From Corynebacterium epidermidicanis (GTDB lineage: Bacteria; Actinomycetota; Actinomycetes; Mycobacteriales; Mycobacteriaceae): a stretch of 64,000 nt of DNA. The translations under genes and the position numbers were made by a program. This document shows, piece by piece, positions 44,133 through 52,988 of this stretch (the first letter of the stretch is position 1; each line of letters opens with the position of its first letter). The notes beneath the pieces were generated by a model. That model was given only the letters and a program-made list of their open reading frames with translations. It searched no databases and had not been told where the DNA came from. The DNA lies in the NCBI RefSeq assembly GCF_001021025.1, contig NZ_CP011541.1:1984001-2048000 (forward strand), given 5' to 3'.

Positions 44133-45011
44133 ATGGCGAAGTTTGGGGTCGCGAAAACACTTCTCGTGGTAGGGGCGGTAGTCCTCGTGCTACTTGTGAT
44201 ATTGGTTGTGTTTTTCGCGCGAGAGGTCGATGAACGCCTTTCTCCGCCTCACCTCAGTGGCGATCAACGACGCACGTTTGAACAGGTAGAGCCCAGCTTG
44301 CTCGCCGAGCTGCCACCCAATTCCAGCGTCAAAGCCGACCCGGCTCATGACAGGGAGCCAACTATCATGGCGCGACTCGACCTAGGTGAGCGCGATATCG
44401 ATTCTGCAGTAGCTCTAATTAACGCTGCAGAACGCACACTTGCAGCTCATGCCCCAAAGGACTGGCGCACGGCGATCGAACGCGCGGATTTCACCGCCCC
44501 AGGCACCTGGTATTCAGTTCAAGGCAACTCCACCCCGGAATTGACTCAACAGCTGCGGTATGTCGCTTATTTCCCAGCGAAGCAAGGAACCGCTGTCCTA
44601 GTTTTTCCAAGTTCGGGTGTGGCCAATTTCGTGGTGGATGACCAGCTGTCTTGCCAGGATATCCTCGCTGCTCTTGGGAAACTTCCGGCAGATAACGTAG
44701 GACTGACCACGCGCGTCAATCTGCGCCCGTGCCACCAAGAGCAGGCGATGTACTCCATGTACTTTCGGCCCGAAACAGTGGAGCAACAAGCAGCTGCGCT
44801 GCAGCAGTTCGTGACTGCCGGCCCCAAAACGGTCAAGCATGAAGCAACCTCGCTCCCCGACGGCACACTGGTGATCAACGAGACGAAGTACAGCGGGCAG
44901 AAGAAGCCTAACCCTGCCGACTCTTACGCTCAGGCGTGGCCAGGAGGCACAGTGCGGATGCAGTTCAACGACTTCAGCATCCGGATGGACGGTTCCATTT
45001 CGGAGCACTAG
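44133..45011 (+). CDS. Membrane-anchored extracellular protein, unknown function
   Basis: The 292-residue protein starts MAKFGVAKTLLVVGAVVLVL and continues LVILVVFFAREVDE: one uncleaved N-terminal helix with the rest outside the cell. The soluble part has two cysteines (LSCQDILAAL and LRPCHQEQAM) that could form a disulfide, and an alpha/beta mix. I do not recognise the family. It is on the plus strand between obg (divergent) and rpmA (convergent), followed by palindromic copy 2. Confidence 0.75.
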   Translation: MAKFGVAKTLLVVGAVVLVLLVILVVFFAREVDERLSPPHLSGDQRRTFEQVEPSLLAELPPNSSVKADPAHDREPTIMARLDLGERDIDSAVALINAAERTLAAHAPKDWRTAIERADFTAPGTWYSVQGNSTPELTQQLRYVAYFPAKQGTAVLVFPSSGVANFVVDDQLSCQDILAALGKLPADNVGLTTRVNLRPCHQEQAMYSMYFRPETVEQQAAALQQFVTAGPKTVKHEATSLPDGTLVINETKYSGQKKPNPADSYAQAWPGGTVRMQFNDFSIRMDGSISEH

Positions 45012-45127
45012 ACCTGGGTTGTGTTGCTCCCGCAGAGCAATACCCTCAATTTGTTCGGTACCGCGTTGTGCGCTCGTGGCGGGGTGGGCCGGTGTAGAAA
45101 AGTTTGCGGTGTAGCGATGAGGGGTCT

Positions 45128-45377
45128 AGTAAAGAAAAGTGTGTCTCTGATGCGTGTTTTCCGCAGTGTTGTGGCCCTGAAGCCAGTATTTACTGTGGTC
45201 TGGGAGCCGTAGCCGCTCGATGTCGTCACTTCGGTGTAGTCGGACTACCGCTGCGGGATTATATTCATTAAAAAACGCTGCTCTACGTAGTCAGACTACG
45301 CCGAAGCGACGACATAGCACTTGTGCAGTACACCCGCACGGCCGACGACACGCCGACCGGACACACTTTTCTTTACT
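45128..45377. repeat. Outer inverted repeat around palindromic copy 2
   Basis: AGTAAAGAAAAGTGTGTC at 45128-45145 recurs exactly inverted at 45360-45377. The pair brackets palindromic copy 2. A looser direct copy of the right arm and its flank (GCCAACCGGACACTCACTTC) lies at about 45404-45438. The 250-base unit may be a nested mobile element; no coding sequence is present. Confidence 0.8.
45220..45315. repeat. Palindromic element, copy 2
   Basis: Arms of 29 bases (45220-45248 and 45287-45315) are inverted copies at 26 of 29 positions, with a 38-base AT-rich spacer. Each arm begins ATGTCGTC and ends with the GTAGTCGGACTAC-type palindrome. It lies between the convergent gene at 44133 and rpmA. 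The outer ends match copy 3 (ATGTCGTCCCC). Confidence 0.88.
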
Positions 45378-45454
45378 CAACCCGCGATGAGACTTGTGGC
45401 TCTAGCGCCAACCGGACACTCACTTCTTCACTTAACCCAGGGCAGACATGCGAA

Positions 45455-45480
45455 AATCCCCGTCCTATTGGACGGGGATT
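45455..45480 (-). terminator. rplU-rpmA terminator
   Basis: AATCCCCGTCC (45455-45465) and GGACGGGGATT (45470-45480) form a perfect 11-base stem with a four-base loop, followed on the minus strand by TTTTCGC. It lies 20 bases after the rpmA stop. Confidence 0.9.
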
Positions 45481-45500
45481 CTTGCTCGTATTTAGCTGTA

Positions 45501-45767
45501 TTAAGCTTCTACGGTCTCAGCTGGAACGATGTTCACAGTGCGACGGTTGCGCTTGATCGCGAACTGGACTGCGCCAGCCTTGAGAGCGAACAAGGAATCG
45601 TCGCCACCACGGCCAACGTTCTCGCCTGGGTGGAACTTGGTTCCGCGCTGACGGATGAGGATCTCGCCGGCCTTGACCTGCTGACCACCGAAGCGCTTAA
45701 CGCCAAGGCGCTTTGCCTCGGAATCGCGACCGTTAGAGGTCGAGGATGCACCCTTCTTATGTGCCAT
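45501..45767 (-). CDS. rpmA: 50S ribosomal protein L27
   Basis: The 88-residue protein begins [20 protein letters not shown], directly with the mature-type N-terminus whose tail reaches the peptidyl transferase centre, so no N-terminal processing as in firmicutes is needed. It follows rplU by 39 bases in the usual rplU-rpmA operon and ends at a strong terminator. Confidence 0.97.
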   Translation of the reverse strand: MAHKKGASSTSNGRDSEAKRLGVKRFGGQQVKAGEILIRQRGTKFHPGENVGRGGDDSLFALKAGAVQFAIKRNRRTVNIVPAETVEA

Positions 45768-45806
45768 TTGGTTTCCCTCCTTCAGGAAAGCTAAAAGCCT
45801 GCCGGC

Positions 45807-46112
45807 TTACTTGATACCTGTTACCTTGACAACGGTCAGTGGCTGACGGTGGCCCTGACGCTTCTTGTAACCAGTCTTGTTCTTGTACTTCAAAATCTTG
45901 ATCTTCGGGCCCTTGGTGTGCTCGACGATCTCAGCGTTAACGCTGACCTTCGAAAGCTTTTCAGCATCGGTGGTTACAGTTGCGCCATCGACGAGCAGAA
46001 CCGGGGTGAGAGCCACGGACGAACCTGGCTCACCCTCGATCTTCTCGACCTTGACGAGGTCACCTTCGGCAACCTTGTACTGCTTTCCGCCGGTCTTGAC
46101 GATCGCATACAT
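45807..46112 (-). CDS. rplU: 50S ribosomal protein L21
   Basis: The 101-residue protein starts [20 protein letters not shown] and has the conserved C-terminal [21 protein letters not shown]21 binds 23S rRNA early in assembly. It starts the rplU-rpmA operon, 180 bases after the rne stop. The purine-rich AGGGGTAG upstream of ATG 46112 is the ribosome-binding site. Confidence 0.97.
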   Translation of the reverse strand: MYAIVKTGGKQYKVAEGDLVKVEKIEGEPGSSVALTPVLLVDGATVTTDAEKLSKVSVNAEIVEHTKGPKIKILKYKNKTGYKKRQGHRQPLTVVKVTGIK

Positions 46113-46292
46113 AGGAGGGCTACCCCTTTATCTAGAACTCGGCTCGGACACCTAAGTTGGGGCCCGAATGGACAAATATTTTTGGCGTTTACCTCGCGAC
46201 TGCGCATCTCATTTGGCGCGCGGAAGCGATCTGTAAACAGCGACTGTCAAAGACTACCCGGTAAACACCCAAAAATACAAACTGCCTACTAG

Positions 46293-49259
46293 TTAGCCTT
46301 CCTGTTTCCGTACAACCCGGCGCCTACGGCGTGTCCCCTGTGACGATTGAGGCTTTTGTTGCTTTGCGACGACCGGTTGCTCTTTCTCAACGACCTGCTG
46401 AGCCACCGGTTGTACGACTCGTCCAGAAGCCAACTTCTTCACGGCGCGTCGTCGCCCCCGACGTGGGGTACCCGTCGCTACGGCTTCCGCAGCGACAGGT
46501 TGCTTGACCTCGGGTTCTGGTGCTTGAGTCTCCAGTTGCGGCGCCAGGCGCTTGACCACACGTCGGCGTCCGCGTTGCCGCTGAGTCTTTACACCAGCAG
46601 TATTTTCTTCGGGTTCCCGGACTGGATCTTCGGCAATCGTAGCGTAGTCCTCGGGCTTTGGTTCGTGATCCGAAACGGAGTTGCCTCGGGTTGCGCGACG
46701 TCGTCGAGGCGATGCCTTAAACGCAGCTAGGGCTTCGTCATAGGTCTCGGCCGGGCGGTAATCCGCACCCGAAGGTTCTTCGGGGTCTTGTTCATCCGCC
46801 GACGCTACTGCTTCTTCGGCAATCTGCTGGATGTCAAAGGTCGCTTCGTTCTTCGCCCGACGACGACCACGACGACGCGCTGGGGCCGGGCTGGATTCTT
46901 CGGGTTCGGTGTCGAGGACCACTACGGCGTCGGCAAGCTCCTCGATGGACTTCTTTGGCTCCTCGTGCTGCATCGCCACGACCAGCGGATGTTGTTTCGG
47001 ATCATGCTCGGGATGGCTCGGCACGGTTGGGATAGTTTCGTGTTCGGCGCGCGAGCGCTTGCCGTAGACCGGGCGCTCCTCCACCTGCTCGATGGGATCG
47101 CTATGCACGATCAGGCCACGGCCAGCGCAGCATTCACACTCAGTAGCGAAGGTTTCCAGCAATCCGGTACCGAGCTTCTTGCGCGTTACCTGCACCAAGC
47201 CGAGGGAAGTCACTTCGGAGACTTGGTGGCGGGTTCGGTCCCGGCCGAGTGCTTCGGTGAGGCGACGCAGGACCAGGTCTTGGTTTTCTGGCAGCACCAT
47301 ATCGATGAAGTCGATCACGATCATGCCGCCCATGTCGCGCAGGCGCATCTGACGGACGATTTCTTCGGCTGCCTCGAGGTTGTTCTTGGTGACGGTTTCT
47401 TCGAGGTTGCCACCAGCACCGGTGAACTTGCCGGTGTTGACGTCAATCACAGTCATGGCTTCCGTGCGATCGATGACCAGGGTGCCTCCGGAAGGCAACC
47501 ACACCTTGCGGGAAAGTGCCTTTTGGAGTTGCTCATCGATTCGGTACGCCTCAAAGGCGTCCACGCCGCCGTGCTCGGCAGCCTGGTACTTGACCACTCG
47601 ATCAAGCAGATCAGGCGCAACTGACTTCACGTAGGCATGCACGGTGCTCCAGGAACGTCGACCATCGACGATGAGATGGTCAAAGTCCTCATTGAACAGG
47701 TCACGAACGACCTTAACCAGCATGTCCGGTTCCTCGTACATGGTCACCGGTTTCGCGCCCTTGGCGGATTTCTCCTCCGCGGTGCGCTGTTGGATCTGTT
47801 CCCACAGGTTATGCAGGCGGTTCACATCGGCTCTGATTTCCCGCTCGTGCACGCCTTCGGCTGCGGTGCGGATGATGGCGCCGCCATCGCCGGGGATGAC
47901 CTCTTTGAGGATCTCCTTGAGGCGCTTGCGTTCTGTTTCTGGAAGCTTCCGGGAGATCCCAGCGGAACGACCACCTGGAACATAGACCAAGAAGCGGCCT
48001 GCGAGCGAGATTTGCGTCGTTAAGCGGGCACCCTTGTGCCCAACTGGGTCCTTAGAGACCTGCACGAGGACCTGGTCACCGGACTTGAGCGCCTGCTCAA
48101 TCTTGCGGGAACGGCCACCGAGACCAGCGGACTTCCAATCCACCTCACCGGCGTAGAGCACGCCATTACGCCCCTTACCGATGTCGATGAATGCAGCCTC
48201 CATGCTCGGCAAGACATTCTGCACGCGACCGAGGTAGATGTTGCCCACCATGCTGGACTGGGTTTCAGACGTTACGAAATGCTCCACGAGCATCTCGTCT
48301 TCCAAAACGCCGACCTGAGTGACGTAGCCGTGGCCGTCGGAACGCTGCTTTTCGCGAACCACCATGGTTCGCTCGACCGATTCGCGTCGCGCGAGAAACT
48401 CAGCTTCAGAAACGATGTGACGCTTCTTGCGGGACTCCTCCCGACGCTCAGAACGGCGCCGGCGCTGCGCCTCCAGACGCGTGGACCCCTTGATCCCCAT
48501 GGGTTCCTCGATGGTTTCCTCGTCAGTTGCGCCCTCCGAGGCCTCAAGGTCGCTATTATCGACGCCCGTCTCGCCGTCCTGCTGCGTCGAGCCTTTGCCA
48601 CGCCCCCGGCCCCTACGCCCGCGTCGCTTCGAACGAGATGAGTTGTCATCTTCGTCTGAATTGTCCGCGAAATCATCATCTTCTGCTTCATCGGCAGAGA
48701 TAACGAGTGGTTCCGGCGCCTGGAAAATCGGGGTAACAAAGGTAGTTTCTGCTGGTGGCGGGGTCACTTCAGGGACCACATCTTCCAGCAGCTCTGCGTC
48801 TTGTTCAGCAAGAGCGGCGGCGTGGAGGTCGATCGCGGCCAGTTGCTTCTCGACCTTCTCCTCAATCTGATGGATCTCGTTGGCGACGTTCTTTTCGACA
48901 CGGCGTCGCAACGCATCGTCTTCAGAGTCTTCGGTGCTTTCGACGAATTCAGGCACTGTGTGTGGAGCCGGCTCCTCGACGAGTTTGGCAGCGCTCTTGG
49001 TGGCTTTTTTGGCTGCCTTTTTAGCGGCTTTCTTGGCGGGCTTCTTGGCGGGCTTCGTCTTCGGTTCTGGCGTTTCTGCCGGGTCAAGCACGTCCAGCAC
49101 ACGGTGCACTTCGTCGGTGCTCAGGTTGGATTGCGCGACTTTCACTAGACCCAGTTTGTCCAGCTCAGCGATGAGTTCCTTCGAGGTCAATCCTAGTTGT
49201 TTCGCCAGGATGTGAACTCGTGTTTTCTCACCGAGTTGCGCTCTATCAATTTTTGCCAC
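46293..49259 (-). CDS. rne: Ribonuclease E/G
   Basis: The 988-residue enzyme has a central catalytic core: S1 domain (GNIYLGRVQNVLPSMEAAFI), the 5'-sensor/RNase H and DNase I-like parts with VIDVNTGKFTGAGG and MIVIDFIDMV, and the Zn-link CECCAGRG. The N-terminal 60 residues (RVHILAKQLGLTSKELIAEL) look like the IF2 N-terminal domain. Long flanks are Lys/Ala-rich, acidic, and Arg-rich (RRGRRRAVKK) and probably disordered. It initiates mRNA decay and rRNA processing. It lies upstream of rplU in the same orientation. Confidence 0.95.
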   Translation of the reverse strand: MAKIDRAQLGEKTRVHILAKQLGLTSKELIAELDKLGLVKVAQSNLSTDEVHRVLDVLDPAETPEPKTKPAKKPAKKAAKKAAKKATKSAAKLVEEPAPHTVPEFVESTEDSEDDALRRRVEKNVANEIHQIEEKVEKQLAAIDLHAAALAEQDAELLEDVVPEVTPPPAETTFVTPIFQAPEPLVISADEAEDDDFADNSDEDDNSSRSKRRGRRGRGRGKGSTQQDGETGVDNSDLEASEGATDEETIEEPMGIKGSTRLEAQRRRRSERREESRKKRHIVSEAEFLARRESVERTMVVREKQRSDGHGYVTQVGVLEDEMLVEHFVTSETQSSMVGNIYLGRVQNVLPSMEAAFIDIGKGRNGVLYAGEVDWKSAGLGGRSRKIEQALKSGDQVLVQVSKDPVGHKGARLTTQISLAGRFLVYVPGGRSAGISRKLPETERKRLKEILKEVIPGDGGAIIRTAAEGVHEREIRADVNRLHNLWEQIQQRTAEEKSAKGAKPVTMYEEPDMLVKVVRDLFNEDFDHLIVDGRRSWSTVHAYVKSVAPDLLDRVVKYQAAEHGGVDAFEAYRIDEQLQKALSRKVWLPSGGTLVIDRTEAMTVIDVNTGKFTGAGGNLEETVTKNNLEAAEEIVRQMRLRDMGGMIVIDFIDMVLPENQDLVLRRLTEALGRDRTRHQVSEVTSLGLVQVTRKKLGTGLLETFATECECCAGRGLIVHSDPIEQVEERPVYGKRSRAEHETIPTVPSHPEHDPKQHPLVVAMQHEEPKKSIEELADAVVVLDTEPEESSPAPARRRGRRRAKNEATFDIQQIAEEAVASADEQDPEEPSGADYRPAETYDEALAAFKASPRRRRATRGNSVSDHEPKPEDYATIAEDPVREPEENTAGVKTQRQRGRRRVVKRLAPQLETQAPEPEVKQPVAAEAVATGTPRRGRRRAVKKLASGRVVQPVAQQVVEKEQPVVAKQQKPQSSQGTRRRRRVVRKQEG

Positions 49260-49509
49260 AGTTTTCTCCCTGTGCTTTTGGTCGTCGTTACGGCCCGGGC
49301 GCTGGTACTTGGCTTATTTGCTGGCGGGGTACCGCCGCCACACAGGCCGCAACTCGAATCGTATGAAGCTTGTTCGACATCAGGGTCTCGCTCAGCGAAT
49401 CTGCGAGGTTCTCAACCCATGCAGAGCGGGCGCGACCCAAACGTTAACCCCATTGTGTCACAGCTTGCCACCGTTGGCGTTGATAGGCGCAGTCAGTACA
49501 CTAACGAAC
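49260..49509. promoter_or_regulatory. Divergent region upstream of rne
   Basis: This 250-base gap between rne (-) and the membrane protein gene (+) should contain the rne promoter and leader. RNase E mRNAs are often autoregulated through the leader, but I see no clear structure to support that here. Confidence 0.35.
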
Positions 49510-50232
49510 ATGAGCTCCGAAAAGCCCAAATGGGTTCCCTATGTCCCCCTCGCCGCCACCGTTGGACTGACGAAATCAGGCCTGCTCAGCCCAGGGCTTA
49601 TCGACGCTCCCCTTTGGATTTTCTTCCCCTTGCTCGCCCTATCCATCGTCGTATTAATCCCTGAGTTCCGACGCGGGACCCACAAGCAAGTAGATTGCTA
49701 CCGGCCAGAGAACGTGGAGTACCCGCCATTTCCTTGGGTACGTGTCGCAGCCCCATGGTTAATACTGGCCGCCGGCGATGTTTCCCAAGCTTTCGGATTC
49801 TCTCTTGGCGGGACGATCTCACCTTGGGTACCTGCGGGAAGCTTGTTCTTGATAATCACAGTAGCGCTGACCTATTCCTTTACTCACCTCCAAGACGCCG
49901 CGATTCGTCAAGGACCACGACGTGCAAGAATGCTGGCAGCCCGCGGGCTAGAATCAGTGACCGCGCACCGAATAGACGTGATGAGCAAACATCGACAATT
50001 CGCGACCGGGCTTATCAACATGAACAGCTTCGACGGGACCCGCGCCCAAGCCCGTCTCGTAGCCAACTTCCAGCAACTGACAGCGACAGAAGTGCTAGAC
50101 AAGGCTAAAGAACTCGAGTCGGTGGGCCTTGCAAAAATCTCTCCGATTATGTTCCCGGACGAACCCGAAAAGTGGTGGGTCGAGCTGACAGAGCTGGGAG
50201 TACGCACGCTCGCAGCGACGCAGCGGAGGTAG
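49510..50232 (+). CDS. Membrane protein with winged-helix-like C-terminus
   Basis: From ATG 49510 (MSSEKPKWVPYVPLAATVGL) the 240-residue protein has four or so hydrophobic segments in the first 125 residues, then a soluble tail. The last 80 residues (FQQLTATEVLDKAKELESVG, then WWVELTELGVRTLAATQ) resemble a winged-helix domain, with the typical ELTELG end of MarR/PadR-like proteins. The open frame begins earlier at 49309, but that part is unlikely to be coding. Function is unknown. It contains the word GCTTATCGACG at 49596. Confidence 0.75.
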   Translation: MSSEKPKWVPYVPLAATVGLTKSGLLSPGLIDAPLWIFFPLLALSIVVLIPEFRRGTHKQVDCYRPENVEYPPFPWVRVAAPWLILAAGDVSQAFGFSLGGTISPWVPAGSLFLIITVALTYSFTHLQDAAIRQGPRRARMLAARGLESVTAHRIDVMSKHRQFATGLINMNSFDGTRAQARLVANFQQLTATEVLDKAKELESVGLAKISPIMFPDEPEKWWVELTELGVRTLAATQRR

Positions 50233-50389
50233 GTTTGGTTGCCTGCATGCCAATCTACGGGCTGTCATCCACTGGCTGTCATCTACGGTGCGCTAAATTG
50301 CACAAAACCGCCCCGAATCCAGCAAATCCGGCACTTTCACGCACCCTCGATGACAAACCACCTACATGCCACCCACGACAAACCAAAAA

Positions 50390-50421
50390 TCCGCCCGACT
50401 AGCTACTGCCAGTCGGGCGGA
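50390..50421 (-). terminator. ndk terminator
   Basis: TCCGCCCGACT (50390-50400) and AGTCGGGCGGA (50411-50421) form a perfect 11-base stem; on the minus strand ATTTTTGG follows. It lies 18 bases after the ndk stop. Confidence 0.9.
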
Positions 50422-50438
50422 CTCTCCTCAAGCGCAGA

Positions 50439-50849
50439 TTAGAGGTTAGGGAACCAGATTCCAATTTCGCGCTCTGCAGATTCTGGGGAGTCAGAGCCGT
50501 GAACGACGTTCTCGCCAACGGTCAGTGCAAAGTCGCCACGGATGGTGCCAGGAGTTGCCTTAGAAACAGGATCGGTGCCACCTGCGAGCTGACGCCAAGC
50601 GTCGATGGCGCGCTCGCCTTCAACGATGCCGGCAACCAGCGGAGCGGAGGTGATGAAGGAGACCAGTTCACCAAAGAATGGCTTATCAGCATGCTCGGCG
50701 TAGTGCTTTTCAGCGGTTTTCTTGTCTGCAACACGCAAATCCATAGCGACGAGCTTCAGCCCCTTGCGCTCGATACGAGCGATGATTTCGCCTACATGGC
50801 CATTGGCAACGCCGTCTGGCTTGATCAAAATGAGAGTACGTTCAGTCAT
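50439..50849 (-). CDS. ndk: Nucleoside diphosphate kinase
   Basis: The 136-residue enzyme starts [20 protein letters not shown], and its phosphohistidine is in [16 protein letters not shown]. It transfers phosphate between nucleoside di- and triphosphates. The open frame extends to 50960, but the family N-terminus is at 50849 (or 50858 with MAN before it). It is convergent with the preceding membrane protein gene. Confidence 0.96.
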   Translation of the reverse strand: MTERTLILIKPDGVANGHVGEIIARIERKGLKLVAMDLRVADKKTAEKHYAEHADKPFFGELVSFITSAPLVAGIVEGERAIDAWRQLAGGTDPVSKATPGTIRGDFALTVGENVVHGSDSPESAEREIGIWFPNL

Positions 50850-51272
50850 ATTTGCCATTGTACGGCATGTTTGACCACACGCCCGGTTACCCCCGTTTAT
50901 GCAATACTTTTTCGCTTCTAAGTAAAAAGGGAACTTTCGTTCTTTGAAGATCTTAACCATCGGTTACATGCTGACATATAAACATTGATTACTACTGTTA
51001 GATTGGCATTTTTCCCACAAAAAGGTAAACGGTAGGTAAACAACTGCCCCATCTCGGGGCAACAGAACAAAATACCACCAGCCCCACCCCTCCCACAGGT
51101 AACAAGCTGGCAATTCCCTCACTAAAGTCTGACCAGAATTTCCTTGCTTCCAGATTGCGGACAGGCAACGCTTAAAGAGTCATTAAGACAATCGATGCCG
51201 ATTTGCACGCACCTCCACGGACACCGAATCAGTATCTTCACACCCACATTCACATCAGAAGGAGGCTCCACA
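50850..51272. other. 423-base divergent region, ndk and secreted protein
   Basis: No gene is apparent. GGTAAAC occurs twice, 11 bases apart (51024-51030 and 51035-51041), on the same face of the helix. A small perfect hairpin TGCCCC-ATCTC-GGGGCA lies at 51045-51061. These could belong to the control region of the secreted protein gene, whose mRNA leader may be long. Confidence 0.35.
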
Positions 51273-52574
51273 GTGAAGCTCACCACCTCGTTCGGTAGCG
51301 TTCTCGCCGCCGGCGCATTGATTTTGGGATTGGCAGTTCCAGCGCAAGCTGCCACCACCGTAGACACCTACCCGGAGACTCCTAAGCTGAATCCGCAGCT
51401 GCCACTCGTGCACACCCTGCACGGCTCGGACTCTATCAAGGCAAACATCCACAATCCGTACCCGGTTTGTAACGCTTGGGAAGACTACCGCACCGTAGCC
51501 TACAAGGTCACCGATTCCTTCACCCCGGCTGGCACGGTTTCTACCACCAACTACACCAAGGACGACATCAACCTGGAGCAGTCGCTGTCCAAGACTCAGG
51601 CGATCAAGCTGAACGTCCAGGGCGACCAAACCTCCACCGTCAGCGCTAATGCTGGCTACTCCGAGAAGGGCGCTTCCTTCGGCATCGCCGCTTCCTTCGC
51701 TCAGAAGATCGGCCTGTCGGCGTCCTACGAACTGTCTTGGCAGGTCGGCCAGAAGATCGGTCCTTACAAGGTTCCTGCAGGCCACACCGGTGAGGCTAGC
51801 TACGGCTTCCGTGCCGTAACCTTCTCCGGCACCCAGCAGTACTGCAAGCTGGACGGAACCTGGTCCAACCCAACCCCATGGGTGGCCCTGGTCCCAGTGA
51901 AGAATGAAGTTCAGGTCCGCACTTACGACACCTTGACCGGCGCACACCCAGGCATCAACCCTGCTGAGCTTACCGACGAGCACGAGACGGCTCCTGTCGA
52001 TCCAGAAACCCACGAGACGGTCGATGCTGCCGACCCAACCCCTGAGGAAGTTCAGGACCTCACCGGCGTTACCCCTGAGGCTCCAGTCGAGCTGAACACG
52101 ACGCACGACATCGCACCTCACTTCACTGTTTCTAGCGCAAAGGCTGCTGGTTATGCTGGCGTTGTTGCGGTCAAGCTGCGCAACGAAGGCTCCAAGCGCT
52201 ACTTCAACGAAAACGGTGTCACTACCTTCCGCGTTGATATCAAGACTGCTGATGGTCCTCAGGAAGTTGACCGCCCGATCTCCGGCTACGGAAAGAATGG
52301 CGCACACATCCGCGACCTCGGCTACGACCGCGCAAAGTCGACCCGCACCTTCGAGATCACCCTGTCCAACCCGGTTGAGGTCGGCGATGATCAGACCGTG
52401 GCTACCCTCCACTTCGGCGACGGCAACACCAAGCTCGGCCGCTTGAAGAACAACATCGTTATCACCCAGACCACTCGTCTGGCTGACGACAACTCCACCA
52501 ACAATGACCAGAACGTCGACTCTCGTTCTGCCACCCAAGATGATTTCGGCAACGACATCGAGGGCCTCTTCTAA
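51273..52574 (+). CDS. Secreted protein, possible beta-pore-forming type
   Basis: GTG 51273 follows a strong AGAAGGAGG ribosome-binding site. The 433-residue product has a signal peptide (MKLTTSFGSVLAAGALILGL, cleavage after AQA near residue 28). The mature N-terminal domain has long alternating Ser/Thr-rich strands (QGDQTSTVSANAGYSEKGAS, FGIAASFAQKIGLSASYELS, IGPYKVPAGHTGEASYGFRA) with paired cysteines, a pattern reminiscent of aerolysin/ETX-MTX2 stem regions. An acidic proline linker (residues 235-275) joins a second beta domain with DQNVDSRSATQDDF at its end. Codon bias is strong, suggesting abundant expression. Function is unknown; the pore-former idea rests on pattern only. Confidence 0.75.
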   Translation: MKLTTSFGSVLAAGALILGLAVPAQAATTVDTYPETPKLNPQLPLVHTLHGSDSIKANIHNPYPVCNAWEDYRTVAYKVTDSFTPAGTVSTTNYTKDDINLEQSLSKTQAIKLNVQGDQTSTVSANAGYSEKGASFGIAASFAQKIGLSASYELSWQVGQKIGPYKVPAGHTGEASYGFRAVTFSGTQQYCKLDGTWSNPTPWVALVPVKNEVQVRTYDTLTGAHPGINPAELTDEHETAPVDPETHETVDAADPTPEEVQDLTGVTPEAPVELNTTHDIAPHFTVSSAKAAGYAGVVAVKLRNEGSKRYFNENGVTTFRVDIKTADGPQEVDRPISGYGKNGAHIRDLGYDRAKSTRTFEITLSNPVEVGDDQTVATLHFGDGNTKLGRLKNNIVITQTTRLADDNSTNNDQNVDSRSATQDDFGNDIEGLF

Positions 52575-52595
52575 GCAATAAGTGCTACAACCCAA

Positions 52596-52638
52596 CAAGC
52601 GGGTGTGATCTGGAGAAAAACCAGGTCACACCCGCTTG
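52596..52638 (+). terminator. Terminator of the secreted protein gene
   Basis: An 18-base arm at 52596-52613 beginning CAAGCGGGTGTGA pairs with 52621-52638 at 17 of 18 positions, with loop AGAAAAA, 22 bases after the stop. GTGTATTTAT follows. It may serve both strands, as the next gene is convergent. Confidence 0.9.
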
Positions 52639-52650
52639 GTGTATTTATGG

Positions 52651-52962
52651 CTACGCGGCGTCGACAAGCTGGCGGGCAGTGAGCAGATCAGCGTCGCGGT
52701 ACCACAAGCGAACCTGCTTGATGGCGGCTATCTCCTGCCCACGTGCTTTCATGTCCCGGATCGTCGCTAGTTGCTCATCGTCTAAGACAATGGGGTTTCG
52801 CTGCAGGCGCTGTTCGCGAGCCCGCTTCTGCATCCCGGTGAAAAGCCTTCCCCCGGCGAGGACGATCAGCAAGACCGGCACCCACCATGGGTTGCCGGCA
52901 AACTTCGTGTAAACCGCCGCTAGTGCGAAAACCGCTGCCAGGAAAAAGTCGAGATTGCGCAT
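52651..52962 (-). CDS. Small membrane protein with L7/L12-like C-terminus
   Basis: The 103-residue protein has two hydrophobic segments (FFLAAVFALAAVYTKFAG and WWVPVLLIVLAGGRLF) and a cytosolic tail with IRDMKARGQEIAAIKQVRLW, similar to the C-terminal fold of ribosomal L7/L12 and ClpS-like small domains. Function is unknown. It is divergent from the pirin gene, 26 bases away. Confidence 0.7.
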   Translation of the reverse strand: MRNLDFFLAAVFALAAVYTKFAGNPWWVPVLLIVLAGGRLFTGMQKRAREQRLQRNPIVLDDEQLATIRDMKARGQEIAAIKQVRLWYRDADLLTARQLVDAA

Positions 52963-52988
52963 GGCACAAATCCTACTAAGCTGGACCC

